Both the position numbers and the translations under genes were made by a program. 64,000 bases of DNA. Origin: Corallococcus soli. Lineage in GTDB: Bacteria; Myxococcota; Myxococcia; Myxococcales; Myxococcaceae. Below, in pieces: positions 1-11,100 of the stretch; the stretch's first letter is position 1, and the number at the start of each line of letters is the position of its first letter. The notes below the pieces were generated by a model. It searched no databases. It was not told where the DNA came from and saw only the letters and a program-made list of their open reading frames with translations. Location of the stretch: positions 1,612,001-1,676,000 of the forward strand of contig NZ_JAAIYO010000001.1 in NCBI RefSeq assembly GCF_014930455.1, read 5' to 3'.

Positions 1-87
1 GACCGGGCGACGTCGCCCTGGATGCGCCTGGCCCGGTTCGCGCGGGAAGTCGTGCCGGTGACAGGGGGCCTGGTTAAAAAGGCGCCC

Positions 88-1707
88 ATGACGACGGCAC
101 TCGACGACCTGTTCCCCACCGACGCGCAGATTCCTCCAGGTGTGCGGCTCCCCGCCTCCCTGGAGCAGCGCGAGTACCTGGTGGGAGGCGAGCTGCGCAC
201 CTGGGCGGGTGAGCTCAACCCCGTGCTGAGCCCGGTGTTCCTCCGGACGCCGGAGGGGCTCCAGCAGAAGGTGATTGGCGCGACGCCGCTGCTCACCTCG
301 CGCGAGTCCCTGGACGCGCTCGCGGCGGCGGTGAAGGCCTATGACCTGGGCCGCGGCGTGTGGCCCCGGCTCAAGGTGGCCCAGCGCATCGAGCACGTGG
401 AGCGCTTCCTCGTCGCGATGCGCGCCCAGCGCACGGCGGTCGTGAACCTGCTGATGTGGGAGATTGGCAAGACGCAGCCGGACTCGGAGAAGGAGTTCGA
501 CCGCACCGTCGACCTCATCGTCGAGACCATCCGCGCGCTGAAGGAGCTGGACCACACCTCGTCCCGCTTCGTGCAGGAGCAGGGCATCATGGCGCAGATC
601 CGCCGGGGGCCGGTGGGCGTGGCGCTGTGCATGGGGCCGTACAACTACCCCCTCAACGAGACCTTCAGCACGCTGTTCCCCGCGCTCCTGATGGGCAACA
701 CGGTGGTGTTCAAGCCGGCGAAGTTCGGCGTGCTGCTGGTGCGCCCGCTGCTGGAGGCGTTCCGCGACTGCTTCCCGCCCGGCGTCATCAACGTCATCTA
801 CGGCCGGGGCCGGGAGACGGTGGGCGCGCTGATGGAGAGCGGACAGGTGGACCTGTTCGCCTTCATCGGCACCCACAAGGGCGCCAGCGAGCTGAAGCGC
901 ATGCACCCCCGCCCCCACCGGCTGAAGGCGGTGCTGGGCCTGGACGCGAAGAACCCGGCCATCATCCTGGAGGACGCGGACCTGGATAACGCCGTGAAGG
1001 AGTGCCTCACCGGCACGCTGTCCTTCAATGGCCAGCGGTGCACGGCGCTCAAGCTGCTGGTGGTGCACCGGAGCATCGTGGACGCGTTCCTCGCGAAGTT
1101 CACGGCCGCGGTGGACACGCTCAAGCCCGGCATGCCCTGGGACCCGGGCGTCGCCGTCACGCCGCTGCCGGAGCCGGGCAAGGCGGCCTTCCTCCAGGGG
1201 CTGGTGGACGACGCCGTGTCCAAGGGCGCTCGCGTGGTGAACGCGACGGGCGGCCGGTCCTCGCGGTCGTTCTACGCCCCCACGGTGGTGTACCCGGTGA
1301 CGGGAGGGATGCGGCTGGCCAGCGAGGAGCAGTTCGGCCCGGTGGTCCCGGTGATGGTGTTCGACGACGACGCGGAGGCGGTCCGCCTGGTGGTGGAGTC
1401 GCACTTCGGCCAGCAGCTCAGCCTGCTCGGGAAGGACTCGGCGCGCATCGGGCGGTTCATCGACGCGTTCTCCAACCAGGTGGGCCGCATCAACCTCAAC
1501 TGCCAGTGCCAGCGCGGGCCGGACACCTTCCCCTTCAATGGCCGCAAGGACTCCGCGGAGGGCACGCTGTCGGTCGCGGACGCCCTGCGGGTGTTCTCCA
1601 TCCGCACCCTGGTGGCCACGAAGACGACGCCGGCCAACACCACCCTGGTCCAATCCATCCTGACCCGGCGCGAGTCGGACTTCCTGACCACCGACTTCCT
1701 CTTCTAG
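88..1707 (+). CDS. GapN-like NADP-dependent aldehyde dehydrogenase (ALDH superfamily)
   Basis: A 539-residue cytosolic ALDH-superfamily enzyme, most like the non-phosphorylating glyceraldehyde-3-phosphate dehydrogenases that oxidise an aldehyde to an acid with NAD(P). Visible are the Rossmann-region signature GPYNYPLNE, the catalytic cysteine in FNGQRCTALK, and the C-terminal block FPFNGRKDS typical of GapN-type members. The usual general-base motif LELGGK is replaced by LGLDAK, so the glutamate normally found there is absent; the nearby Asp may substitute. The ATG at 88 is preferred to an upstream in-frame start at 22 because the 22 extra residues are not family-like. The gene is monocistronic-looking and is followed by a small GC hairpin. 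The family is certain; the aldehyde substrate is inferred. Confidence 0.85.
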   Translation: MTTALDDLFPTDAQIPPGVRLPASLEQREYLVGGELRTWAGELNPVLSPVFLRTPEGLQQKVIGATPLLTSRESLDALAAAVKAYDLGRGVWPRLKVAQRIEHVERFLVAMRAQRTAVVNLLMWEIGKTQPDSEKEFDRTVDLIVETIRALKELDHTSSRFVQEQGIMAQIRRGPVGVALCMGPYNYPLNETFSTLFPALLMGNTVVFKPAKFGVLLVRPLLEAFRDCFPPGVINVIYGRGRETVGALMESGQVDLFAFIGTHKGASELKRMHPRPHRLKAVLGLDAKNPAIILEDADLDNAVKECLTGTLSFNGQRCTALKLLVVHRSIVDAFLAKFTAAVDTLKPGMPWDPGVAVTPLPEPGKAAFLQGLVDDAVSKGARVVNATGGRSSRSFYAPTVVYPVTGGMRLASEEQFGPVVPVMVFDDDAEAVRLVVESHFGQQLSLLGKDSARIGRFIDAFSNQVGRINLNCQCQRGPDTFPFNGRKDSAEGTLSVADALRVFSIRTLVATKTTPANTTLVQSILTRRESDFLTTDFLF

Positions 1708-1727
1708 CCCTCCCGTGAACGGAGGGC
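1707..1727 (+). terminator. Small GC hairpin after the aldehyde dehydrogenase
   Basis: A 7-bp perfect inverted repeat (1707-1713 with 1721-1727, loop of 7) begins on the last base of the stop codon. There is no T tract, so it is only a weak candidate terminator or mRNA-stabilising stem. Confidence 0.35.
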
Positions 1728-1813
1728 AGGGGAGCGGGTGGCGGCGGGTGAACGGAGCCGGCCGGAGTGGTTCCGCTCCCTCCGCCCTTGGTGCTAAGCC
1801 CTCCGCCATCCCC

Positions 1814-2311
1814 ATGGCGCGCACAACGACCATCGAGCTGCACAAAGAAGAGATGAAGTTCTCCGCGGGGCACTTCACCATCTTCTCCGCCACGCACCGC
1901 GAGAACCTGCACGGGCACAACTTCTCCGTCTATGTCGCGTTGACGGGCGAGGTGTCCGAGGACGGCCTGCTCGCGGACTACGGCCCGCTGAAGCAGGCCG
2001 TCATCGCGCGGTGCAAGGCGTGGAACGAGACCTTCTTCCTGCCCGACCGCTCACGGCACCTGCGCCTGGAGAGGGACGCGCAGGGCAACTACAAGGCGCA
2101 CTTCAACGGCGAGGAGCTGCACTTCCTCGCGCGCGACGTGACGGTGCTGCCCGCGGCCAACGTGACGCTGGAGGAGCTGGCGCGCGTCTTCGGCGAGGGG
2201 CTGGTGGGGGACGGCGCCGCGATGGCGCGCGACCGCATCACGCACCTGCTGGTGAAATGCGCTTCAGGCCCCGGACAGTGGGCCACCTGGGAGTGGGGAC
2301 AGCATGGCTGA
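1814..2311 (+). CDS. 6-pyruvoyl-tetrahydropterin-synthase-fold enzyme with Glu for catalytic Cys (PTPS-III-like)
   Basis: A 165-residue T-fold enzyme of the PTPS/QueD family, which acts on 7,8-dihydroneopterin triphosphate. Zinc-ligand histidines are seen in FSAGHFTIF and in LHGHNF. In place of the Cys that QueD and classical PTPS carry a few residues before the HGH motif, this protein has Glu (THRENLHGH), the substitution that defines PTPS-III enzymes of Plasmodium and some bacteria, which release 6-hydroxymethyl-dihydropterin and bypass FolB. The ATG at 1814 fits the family N-terminus; the reading frame is open from 1715 but that part is not conserved. Its stop overlaps the SDR gene by 8 bp, so the two are translationally coupled. 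Fold certain; exact product inferred. Confidence 0.75.
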   Translation: MARTTTIELHKEEMKFSAGHFTIFSATHRENLHGHNFSVYVALTGEVSEDGLLADYGPLKQAVIARCKAWNETFFLPDRSRHLRLERDAQGNYKAHFNGEELHFLARDVTVLPAANVTLEELARVFGEGLVGDGAAMARDRITHLLVKCASGPGQWATWEWGQHG

Positions 2312-3011
2312 CTGGGCCCTCATCACCGGCGCCAGCCGGGGCATCGGACGGGCGACGGCGGAGCGCTTCCACCGGGAGGGCTGGCGCGTGATGAACGTGT
2401 CGCGCAACCCGTGCACGGTGCCGGACGTCGTGAACGTGGAGGTGGACCTCTCTGCCCCGGGGTGGGAGGCGGAGCTGGCCCCCGCGCTGCGTGACGGCCC
2501 CGGCGCGGGGCAGGGCCGCCTGTGCGTCGTGCACAACGCCGCCGCCTATGAACACGACGACGCGTTGACGATGGACGCGGACCACCTGCGGCGCGTGCTG
2601 GAGATCAACATCGTCGCCCCCCTGGTGCTCAACCGGGTGGTCCGGCCCCTGCTCACGGAGGGCTCCTCACTGCTCTACGTGGGGTCCACGTTGGCGGAGA
2701 AGGCCGTGAAGGGCGTGGCGTCCTACGTGACGACGAAGCATGCGCTCGTGGGCATGATGCGCGCCACCTGCCAGGACCTGGCCGGGACGCGGATCCACAC
2801 CGCCTGCGTCTGTCCCGGGTTCACGAACACGGAGATGCTCCGGGATCACCTGGGGTCGGACGCCGCGGCGCGCGCGATGGTGGAGGGGAAGACGACGTTC
2901 GGGCGGCTCATCGCACCCGAGGAGATCGCGGACGTCCTCTTCACCTGTGCCATCACCCCCGTCCTGAATGGCGCGCTCCTCCACGCCAACCTGGGACAGG
3001 TGGAGATCTGA
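2304..3011 (+). CDS. Short-chain dehydrogenase/reductase coupled to the PTPS-like gene
   Basis: A 235-residue classical SDR, NAD(P)-dependent. The nucleotide-binding motif ITGASRGIG is at residues 7-15, an HNAAAY block stands for the NNAG motif, and the catalytic YxxxK is seen in SYVTTKHAL. Coupling to a pterin-synthase-fold gene by an 8-bp overlap suggests it reduces a pterin side chain, in the way sepiapterin reductase follows PTPS in tetrahydrobiopterin pathways or FolM acts on dihydropterins. No sequence feature proves that substrate, so only the SDR assignment is firm. The gene ends 4 bp from the convergent queD. Confidence 0.7.
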   Translation: MADWALITGASRGIGRATAERFHREGWRVMNVSRNPCTVPDVVNVEVDLSAPGWEAELAPALRDGPGAGQGRLCVVHNAAAYEHDDALTMDADHLRRVLEINIVAPLVLNRVVRPLLTEGSSLLYVGSTLAEKAVKGVASYVTTKHALVGMMRATCQDLAGTRIHTACVCPGFTNTEMLRDHLGSDAAARAMVEGKTTFGRLIAPEEIADVLFTCAITPVLNGALLHANLGQVEI

Positions 3012-3015
3012 CGCG

Positions 3016-3402
3016 TCAGTCCTCCTTGGGGAAGACCGTGCACGAGGACGTGCAGGTCTCCGCGACGCGGACGCGAGCGATGCGCGTGCCCTCGGGGACC
3101 TGGAGCTGCTCGAAGACCCACGCGGCCAGCAGCTCGCTCGTGGGGTTCTCCAGCCCGGGCACGTCGTTGAGCAGCCGGTGATCCAACTGGGCGTGGAGCG
3201 GCTGCCAGGCGGCGTTCATCTCCGCGAAGTCGACGATCCACCCGAGCTGCGGGTGCAGCGGGCCCTGGAGGGTGATTTCAATGCGGTAGCTGTGGCCGTG
3301 CACGCGGGAGCACTTGTGCCCCTGGGGGACGTGGGGCAGGCGGTGCGCGGCCTCGAAGGTGTATTCCTTCGAGATTTCGGTGATGAGCTGGGTCTTCTTC
3401 AA
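3016..3402 (-). CDS. queD: 6-carboxy-5,6,7,8-tetrahydropterin synthase
   Basis: A 128-residue protein that closely follows E. coli QueD along its whole length: the block FEAAHRLPHVPQGHKC carries a zinc-ligand His and the catalytic Cys, followed by VHGHSYRI (two more zinc His), GWIVDFAE, LDHRLLNDVPGLENPTSE and a C-terminal VAETCTSSC. It converts dihydroneopterin triphosphate to 6-carboxytetrahydropterin, the second step to preQ0/queuosine. The start is TTG, chosen because GGAGG lies 8 bases upstream and no ATG/GTG fits. It converges on the SDR gene. No queC, queE or queF is nearby, so the pathway is scattered. This is a second pterin-synthase paralogue within 1.6 kb. Confidence 0.93.
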   Translation of the reverse strand: MKKTQLITEISKEYTFEAAHRLPHVPQGHKCSRVHGHSYRIEITLQGPLHPQLGWIVDFAEMNAAWQPLHAQLDHRLLNDVPGLENPTSELLAAWVFEQLQVPEGTRIARVRVAETCTSSCTVFPKED

Positions 3403-3541
3403 GGTACGGCCTCCATGCGGCGGCCTTGTACCTTCGATGCCCCCCCCCGTCCATCCGCCGCGACAGGAGGGCCCGGACGCCTGGCGGGTTCCTCCCGGAC
3501 GCCTGAAGCCTCGCGGAGACTACCCGGAATCAGATGATTGG

Positions 3542-3573
3542 GGGCTCATCGCCCTTCCCTTGGAAGGGAGCCC
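3542..3573 (+). other. Two-part GC hairpin in the leader of the PA14 lipoprotein
   Basis: A 7-bp perfect stem (3552-3558 with 3562-3568, 3-base loop) is extended by a second 5-bp stem (3542-3546 with 3569-3573) across a 5-base bulge. It sits 40 bases before the ATG of the lipoprotein, so it could be a leader structure or the tail of an upstream transcript. The rest of 3403-3612 shows no gene. Confidence 0.4.
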
Positions 3574-3612
3574 GGTCGAGGCTGCCGCCCCCCTTTTCCA
3601 AGAGGCGTTCCG

Positions 3613-5310
3613 ATGCGCAGTCCCCTTCTTCCGTGCACCCTCCTGCTCGCCACGCTGCTGGCGTGCGGACCGGTGCCTGATGCCACCTCCGATGCCGCCG
3701 TGAGCCGTGAGCAGGGCCTCACCTCCGCCAATGGCCTGGTCACCCTGGAGGCCGTGGGCACCGGCCGGCCCTACACGTTCGCCACCGCGCAGGTGGGCAC
3801 CCAGCTCTACATCGACCGGACGTACACGCTCACCGGCCTGTCCCCGCGGCTCCAGGGCGGGGTGCTGCTCCAGGCGGCCAACGACGACAAGCTCTACGCG
3901 GGGGCGTCGCAGGTCCGGCTGGGATTGAACTCCGCCGCCACCGTCTACGTGGCCATGGACCGGCGCAACACGGTGCTGCCCGCGTGGCTCGCGGATGGCA
4001 CCTGGGCGCTCACGGACGAGGTGCTGGCCACCAATGATCCGTCCGCGACCACGTCCGCCTCCTCCACGCCGATGAAGGTGTACGTGAAGTCCCTGCCCGC
4101 CGGGACGCTGACCCTGGGCGGCGGCATGGCTTCCCCGGCGCAGGGCACCAACGCGCAGTACGTCGTCATCCTGAAGTTCATCAGCAGCGAGCCGGGCGTG
4201 GCGGCGCGCTTCTTCCCCAACATCCGGATGCAGGGCGTGCCGGTGCTGCGCCACCTGTCCACCGTGTCCCTGGATGCCGGGACGGGCGCGCCTGTCCCCG
4301 GCATCCCGGCGGACTTCTTCGGCGTGCGCGTCGAAGGCTTCGTCACGCCCGCGTTCACGCAGACGTACACCTTCCGCACCGCCTCCAGCGGGGGCGTGCG
4401 CCTGTGGGTGAACGGCCGGCTGCTGGTGGATGACTGGTTCGAGAACGCCGCCGTCGTCCAGCGCTCCGGCGCCATCCCGCTCGCGGCGGACATCCCCGCC
4501 AGCGTGGTGCTGGAGTTCTTCGACGCGGAGGCCCTGGCCTCCGTGCTGCTCCAGTGGCAGAGCGCCAGCCAGCCGTGGCAGACCGTCCCCGTGTCGCGCC
4601 TGGAGACTTCAGCGCTGCCCCTGCCCCGGCCGCTGGGCGCCCACTGCACGGCGAGCGCGCAGTGCCGCTCCGGGACGTGCAGCGTGTTCCCGGTGGGCAA
4701 CGTCACCATCTGGAATGAAGGCGACGCGGTCTGCACGCCGGAGGTTCCGGAAGGCGAGCCCGGCGTGAAGGCCGAGTACTTCACCTCCGAGTTCCTCTAC
4801 AACCGCGCCGTCGTGCGGCGGGAGAACTTCGTGGCGACGTACTGGGGGGCCACGGCGCCCGCGTCCGGGGTGCCCGCGGATCGCTGGTCCGCGCGCTGGT
4901 CCGCCACGCTGACGGCGCCGACCACCGGCACGTACACGCTGCGCACCTCCACGGAGGACGGTGTGCGCCTGTGGCTGGACGGCGCGCTGCTCGTGGACAA
5001 CTGGATGGAGGCGGAGGGCGGACAGACGCACGACGTCGCCGTGTCCCTGACCGCCAACAGCGCGCATGACCTGGTGATGGAGTTCTTCGAAGGCTACGGC
5101 AACGCCCACGCGCAGCTGTCGTGGACCGGCCCGGGCATCCCCTGGCAGACCGTCACCACGGCGCTGACCACGCCGCCGCACTTCACCTGCCGCCCCCTGG
5201 GCTCGCAGTGCCGCTCCAACGAGGACTGCTGCGGTGCCTTCTGCTCCGTGTCCGCGGTGGGCAACGTGACCATCTGGAACGAAGGCGCCACGGTGTGCAG
5301 CCCCCGGTGA
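3613..5310 (+). CDS. Secreted lipoprotein with two PA14 domains and Cys-rich modules
   Basis: A 565-residue lipoprotein. The signal peptide ends in a lipobox (TLLLATLLACG), placing the mature protein on a membrane or cell surface. After a 180-residue N-terminal region come two PA14 beta-sandwich domains, recognisable by GVRLWVNGRLLVDDW and GVRLWLDGALLVDNW, each usually a carbohydrate or surface binding unit. Each PA14 domain is followed by a short Cys-rich module ending in a near-identical VGNVTIWNEG...VC block, so the second half is an internal duplication. The ATG at 3613 is chosen because it starts the signal peptide. No catalytic domain is seen. A role in adhesion or prey/polysaccharide binding is inference. 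Confidence 0.75.
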   Translation: MRSPLLPCTLLLATLLACGPVPDATSDAAVSREQGLTSANGLVTLEAVGTGRPYTFATAQVGTQLYIDRTYTLTGLSPRLQGGVLLQAANDDKLYAGASQVRLGLNSAATVYVAMDRRNTVLPAWLADGTWALTDEVLATNDPSATTSASSTPMKVYVKSLPAGTLTLGGGMASPAQGTNAQYVVILKFISSEPGVAARFFPNIRMQGVPVLRHLSTVSLDAGTGAPVPGIPADFFGVRVEGFVTPAFTQTYTFRTASSGGVRLWVNGRLLVDDWFENAAVVQRSGAIPLAADIPASVVLEFFDAEALASVLLQWQSASQPWQTVPVSRLETSALPLPRPLGAHCTASAQCRSGTCSVFPVGNVTIWNEGDAVCTPEVPEGEPGVKAEYFTSEFLYNRAVVRRENFVATYWGATAPASGVPADRWSARWSATLTAPTTGTYTLRTSTEDGVRLWLDGALLVDNWMEAEGGQTHDVAVSLTANSAHDLVMEFFEGYGNAHAQLSWTGPGIPWQTVTTALTTPPHFTCRPLGSQCRSNEDCCGAFCSVSAVGNVTIWNEGATVCSPR

Positions 5311-5344
5311 GCTGAGCAGCTTCCGGCGACCGCTGCCGCGGATG

Positions 5345-5380
5345 GCAGGCCTTGCCCGCATGTCTCACGGCAAGGCCTGC
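5345..5380. terminator. 12-bp perfect hairpin between convergent genes
   Basis: Bases 5345-5356 pair perfectly with 5369-5380 around a 12-base loop, between the convergent PA14 lipoprotein and GST genes. It is a likely bidirectional terminator without a T tract. A very similar arm recurs at 12354-12366. Confidence 0.6.
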
Positions 5381-5429
5381 TGCCCGTGCCAGGGCACCAA
5401 CAAGGGTGGCTCCTGGCGCGGGCGCCGCT

Positions 5430-6089
5430 TCAGTCCCGCTCCGGCGCTCCCAGGGGGAAGTTGGGCCGGAACCACCGCGCCTCCTCCACCGCTCGGGCGA
5501 AGGACGGGCGGGCAAGCAACCGCGCGCGGTAGGCGCGCAGCATGGGGAAGGTCTCGGCGATCCGGTGCGTCCAGTCCGCGTAGAACAGCGACGGCGCGGC
5601 CGCGCAGTCCGCCAGCGTGAACTCCGCGCCCGCTGCCCAGGTCCTCTCCGAGAGATGCCCTTCAAGCCAGTGGTAGGCGAGCTCCAGCTTCTCGGTGGCG
5701 AATGCCAGACCGTCCTGGCGCTTCGCCGGATCGCCCGTCAGCGCACCCCCTACCGCGTGCTGCACCGCGCTCATGACGTGCAGGTCGAAGAAGCGGTCCA
5801 GGAAGCGCACGTCCAGCGCGGCCATCGGGTCCGAGGGAATCAGGCGCACCGGCCCGGGATGCACGAGCTGCAGGTACTCGATGATGATGCTGGTCTCGAC
5901 GACGTTGCGCTCCCCGTCCACCAGGAGCGGGAACTTGCGCAGCGGCCAGCGCCGCAGCCATTCGGCTGAGTGCTGCGGCGTCTCCGGTCCGATGCCGCGG
6001 AGCTCGAAGGGCGTGCCGTTCTCGTACAGCGCGATGAGCACCTTCTGCGTGTACGAGGAGAAGGAATGACCGTAGAGCGCGAGCGACAC
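5430..6089 (-). CDS. Glutathione S-transferase family protein
   Basis: A 219-residue cytosolic GST. The N-terminal thioredoxin-like half has LYGHSFSSYTQKV at its start, the cis-Pro region KFPLLVDGE and the glutathione gamma-Glu binding ETSIIIEYL; the C-terminal helical half contains FTLADCAAAPSLFYAD, the conserved N-capping region. The GTG at 6089 is preferred because AGAGG lies 7 bases upstream and it begins exactly at the family N-terminus; the frame remains open beyond it but would run into the divergent regulator gene. A serine near the N-terminus is the likely glutathione-activating residue. The substrate is unknown. Confidence 0.85.
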   Translation of the reverse strand: MSLALYGHSFSSYTQKVLIALYENGTPFELRGIGPETPQHSAEWLRRWPLRKFPLLVDGERNVVETSIIIEYLQLVHPGPVRLIPSDPMAALDVRFLDRFFDLHVMSAVQHAVGGALTGDPAKRQDGLAFATEKLELAYHWLEGHLSERTWAAGAEFTLADCAAAPSLFYADWTHRIAETFPMLRAYRARLLARPSFARAVEEARWFRPNFPLGAPERD

Positions 6090-6273
6090 CGTGGGACCTC
6101 TCGATTCAATCACTGGGACGTTGCAAGGGATTGGAGGTGCTGCGCCACCCGCGCCTGGGCGCGGCGTGCTCGTGCAATGAACCAACCCGCAACCCACCTC
6201 GCAAGCCTTGAATTGGTCCCGTCGGTCGGGCTGTCCACCTGGGCGGGAACGTGACAGCATGGGAAGCCGCGCA

Positions 6274-8117
<1,844 letters not shown>

Positions 8118-8121
<4 letters not shown>

Positions 8122-11100
8122 GCGAGTCTTCCGGTCCGCTGCTGGAGCCTCCGCGCGAGTTCGAGGAGTACCGGCTGCTGCGGCCCCTGGGCCAGGGGAC
8201 GATGGGGCAGGTGTTCCTGGCGCAGGACACGCTGCTGGACCGGCAGGTGGCGGTGAAGTTCATCGCCACGCCCGCGGGCCGGCTGCCGGACGCGGCGGCC
8301 CGCGCGCGCTTCTTCCAGGAGGCGCGCGCCATCGCCCGGCTCCAGCATCCGAACGTGGTGGCCATCCACCGCGTGGGCGAGGTGCGCGGCCAGCCGTACC
8401 TCGTGTCGGAGTTGATCCGGGGGCAGTCGCTCGACCAGCTGGTCCGACCGGTGGAGGGGAGCCGGGTGCTGCGGTTCGGCATCGACCTGGCGCGAGGGCT
8501 GGCCGCCGCCCACCGTCGAGGCATCCTCCACCGCGACCTCAAGCCCGCGAACGCCGTGCTGTCGGAGGACGGCGACGTGAAGCTGCTCGACTTCGGGCTC
8601 GCGGAGTGGAGCGGGTGGACGGAGCCTGTCGCGGCTCCGCCGACGATGCAGGGGGAGCGGGACGACGCGGAGCGGGTCCCCGTGGGCCATCCGCTCCAGG
8701 GCCAGGCCCTTGATGCGCGCCCGTTGCCGACCGGTGCGCAGGCGCAGGCGGCCCCGGAGGCTCAGGCGGGTGATGCACGACACGGGCGAGCGCCCGGTCT
8801 CGCGGACGCGCGAGCGACGCAGGACGTCCAACTTCCGCCCGGTGGCGCTGCCGACACGGCGCAGGCTGGCGCGCGTGCGACGCAGGACTCCCAGCCACGG
8901 TCCCTCGCCGCTGCCGACACGGCGCAGGCTGGCGCGCGTGCGACGCACGACTCCCAGCCACGGCCCCTGGCTGCTGCCGATACGGCGCGGGCTGACGCGC
9001 GTGCGACGCAGGACTTCCATCCGTCGCCTGCGCGTCTCTCCGTCCTCGGGGGAGGGGACCGTCAGCCGCCGCGCAGCGCACACACGGCCGCATCCCATGC
9101 GGCGGTTCTCGCGCCCGAGGGCGAGACCCCCATGCCGGAGCACGTCGCGCTCCTGGGCACGCCGCTCTACCTGGCCCCCGAGCTCTGGCGAGGCGAACCC
9201 GCGAGCCGGGCCAGTGACGTCTACGCCATGGGCGTGCTGCTCTATGAGCTGTGCGCGGGCTTCGCGCCCTACGACGGCGTGCCCTTGGAGGAACTGGGCC
9301 GCGCCGTGCGGGAGCAGCCCCCGCGCCCGCTCGCGGACGTGGCGCCCGCGCTCCCGCCGGGACTGGCGGCGGTGGTGGACCGGTGCCTGGCCCGGGACCC
9401 CGCCCACCGCTTCGCTTCCGGCGACGCCCTGCGCGGAGCCCTCGAAGCGCTGAGCCTTCCTTCCCGCGCGGGCGCGCTGCCCACCGGCAATCCCTACCGG
9501 GGGCTCCAGCCCTTCGAGGCCGCGCACCGGGGCGTCTTCTTCGGCCGTGAAGGCGAAGTGCGCGAAGTGCTGGACCGCCTGCGGGGCGACGCCTTCGTCC
9601 TGCTCGCGGGTGACTCGGGCGTGGGCAAGTCCTCGCTGTGCCGTGCCGGCATCCTGCCCGCCCTCGTCGCCAGCGCCGGATCCTCGGAGCGCGGGACGCA
9701 CTGGGCCGTCGTCTCGTGCACGCCCGGCCGCCGCCCGCTGGACTCCCTGGTGGAGGCCCTGGCCCCGCTGCTCGGAGTGCCGGCCGAAGCCCTGCTCGCG
9801 GCCGTGGAAGCGGAAGAAGGCGGCGCCCTGGCGCGCGCCCTGCGCCGCCGCCCCGCCCATGCGCCCCAGGTGCTGCTCTTCGTCGACCAGCTCGAGGAGC
9901 TCGTCACCTTCTCGGAGCCCGCGCAGTCGGCGCGGCTCGCCGAGGAGCTGGCGCTGGTGATCCGGCGGGCGCCTCGCACGCGGGTGCTGGCCACCGCGCG
10001 CAGCGACTGTCTCACCCGGCTGGTGGCCCTGCCCGGCCTGGGCGACGAGGTGCCCCGCGCGCTGCACCTGCTGCGGGCCCTGTCCGAACAAGGCCTGCGC
10101 GAGGCCGTGGTCGGCCCGGCCCGCGCGCTGGGCGTGCGCTTCGAGTCACCGGAGCTGGAGCAGGCGCTCGTCACCGCCGCCGCCCGCACGGACGGAGGGC
10201 TGCCGCTGTTGCAGTTCACGCTCGCGGCGCTCTGGGACGCGCGCGACCGCGAGCGGGGCCTCATCCCCGCCGCCGCCCTGGAGACCCTGGGCGGTGTCGA
10301 AGGCGCGCTCGCCCGTCACGCGGACGCGGTGGTGGCCCGGCTGCGGCCCGAACAGCGCCCCCGCGCGCGCGAGCTGCTCCTGGAGCTCGTCACCCCCGAG
10401 GGCACACGCCTGCGCCGCGGCGTCGCGGAGCTGCTGCGGGGCCCGGACGACGCGGCGGGGCGCGCGGTGCTGGAGGGCCTGGTCCAGGGCCGGCTCCTCA
10501 CCGCCGGCGAAGGCGAGGGCGGCGAGGGCGTCTACACGCTCGCCCACGAAAGCCTGCTCACCGGCTGGGACACGCTGCGCGGGTGGATGGGCGAGGACGA
10601 GCAGCGCCGCGCCGTGCGCCACCGCCTGGAGCGCGCCGCCGCTGAATGGGACCGCCTGGGCCGCCCGGTGGAGCTGCTCTACACGGGCCGGCAGCTCGCC
10701 GAGGCCGCCGACGTGGGGGCGCGGCCCGGCCGTTCGCGGGACGCCGACTTCCTGGCCCGCTCCCGGCAGGTCACCCGCCGCCGCCGGGCCGTGCGCTGGA
10801 CGGCCGCCATCGCCGCGCCCCTGACGCTGCTGGGCGCGGTGGTCGTCACGCGCCTGCAGGCCCGGGCCCAGCTGGAGGCGCGCATCGCCCAGCAACTTCG
10901 CGATGCCCGGAGCGCCGTGACCGCCGCGCACACGGCGGACGTGGAAGCGGAGCGGCTGCGGACGGACGCGTTCGCGCTCTTCGATGCTCCTGGCCGCTCG
11001 AACCGGGACGCGGCGGAGAAGGTGTGGACCCAGGCCCTGGAGGTGGAGCGCGTGGCGGAGGCGGAGGCGCTCCAGGCCCTGTCCACGCTGGAGACCGCGT

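Noticed and set aside
339..1718. Long minus-strand and shifted frames over the aldehyde dehydrogenase
   Set aside because: Arg/Pro/Gly-rich shadow translations of a GC-rich real gene with no domain likeness.
5430..6089. GST as maleylacetoacetate isomerase partner of hmgA
   Set aside because: It lies about 10 kb away and lacks the zeta-class SSCxWRVRIAL-type N-terminus.
8814..9020. Possible CRISPR array
   Set aside because: The 63-bp units are contiguous with no unique spacers and are in frame within the kinase gene.
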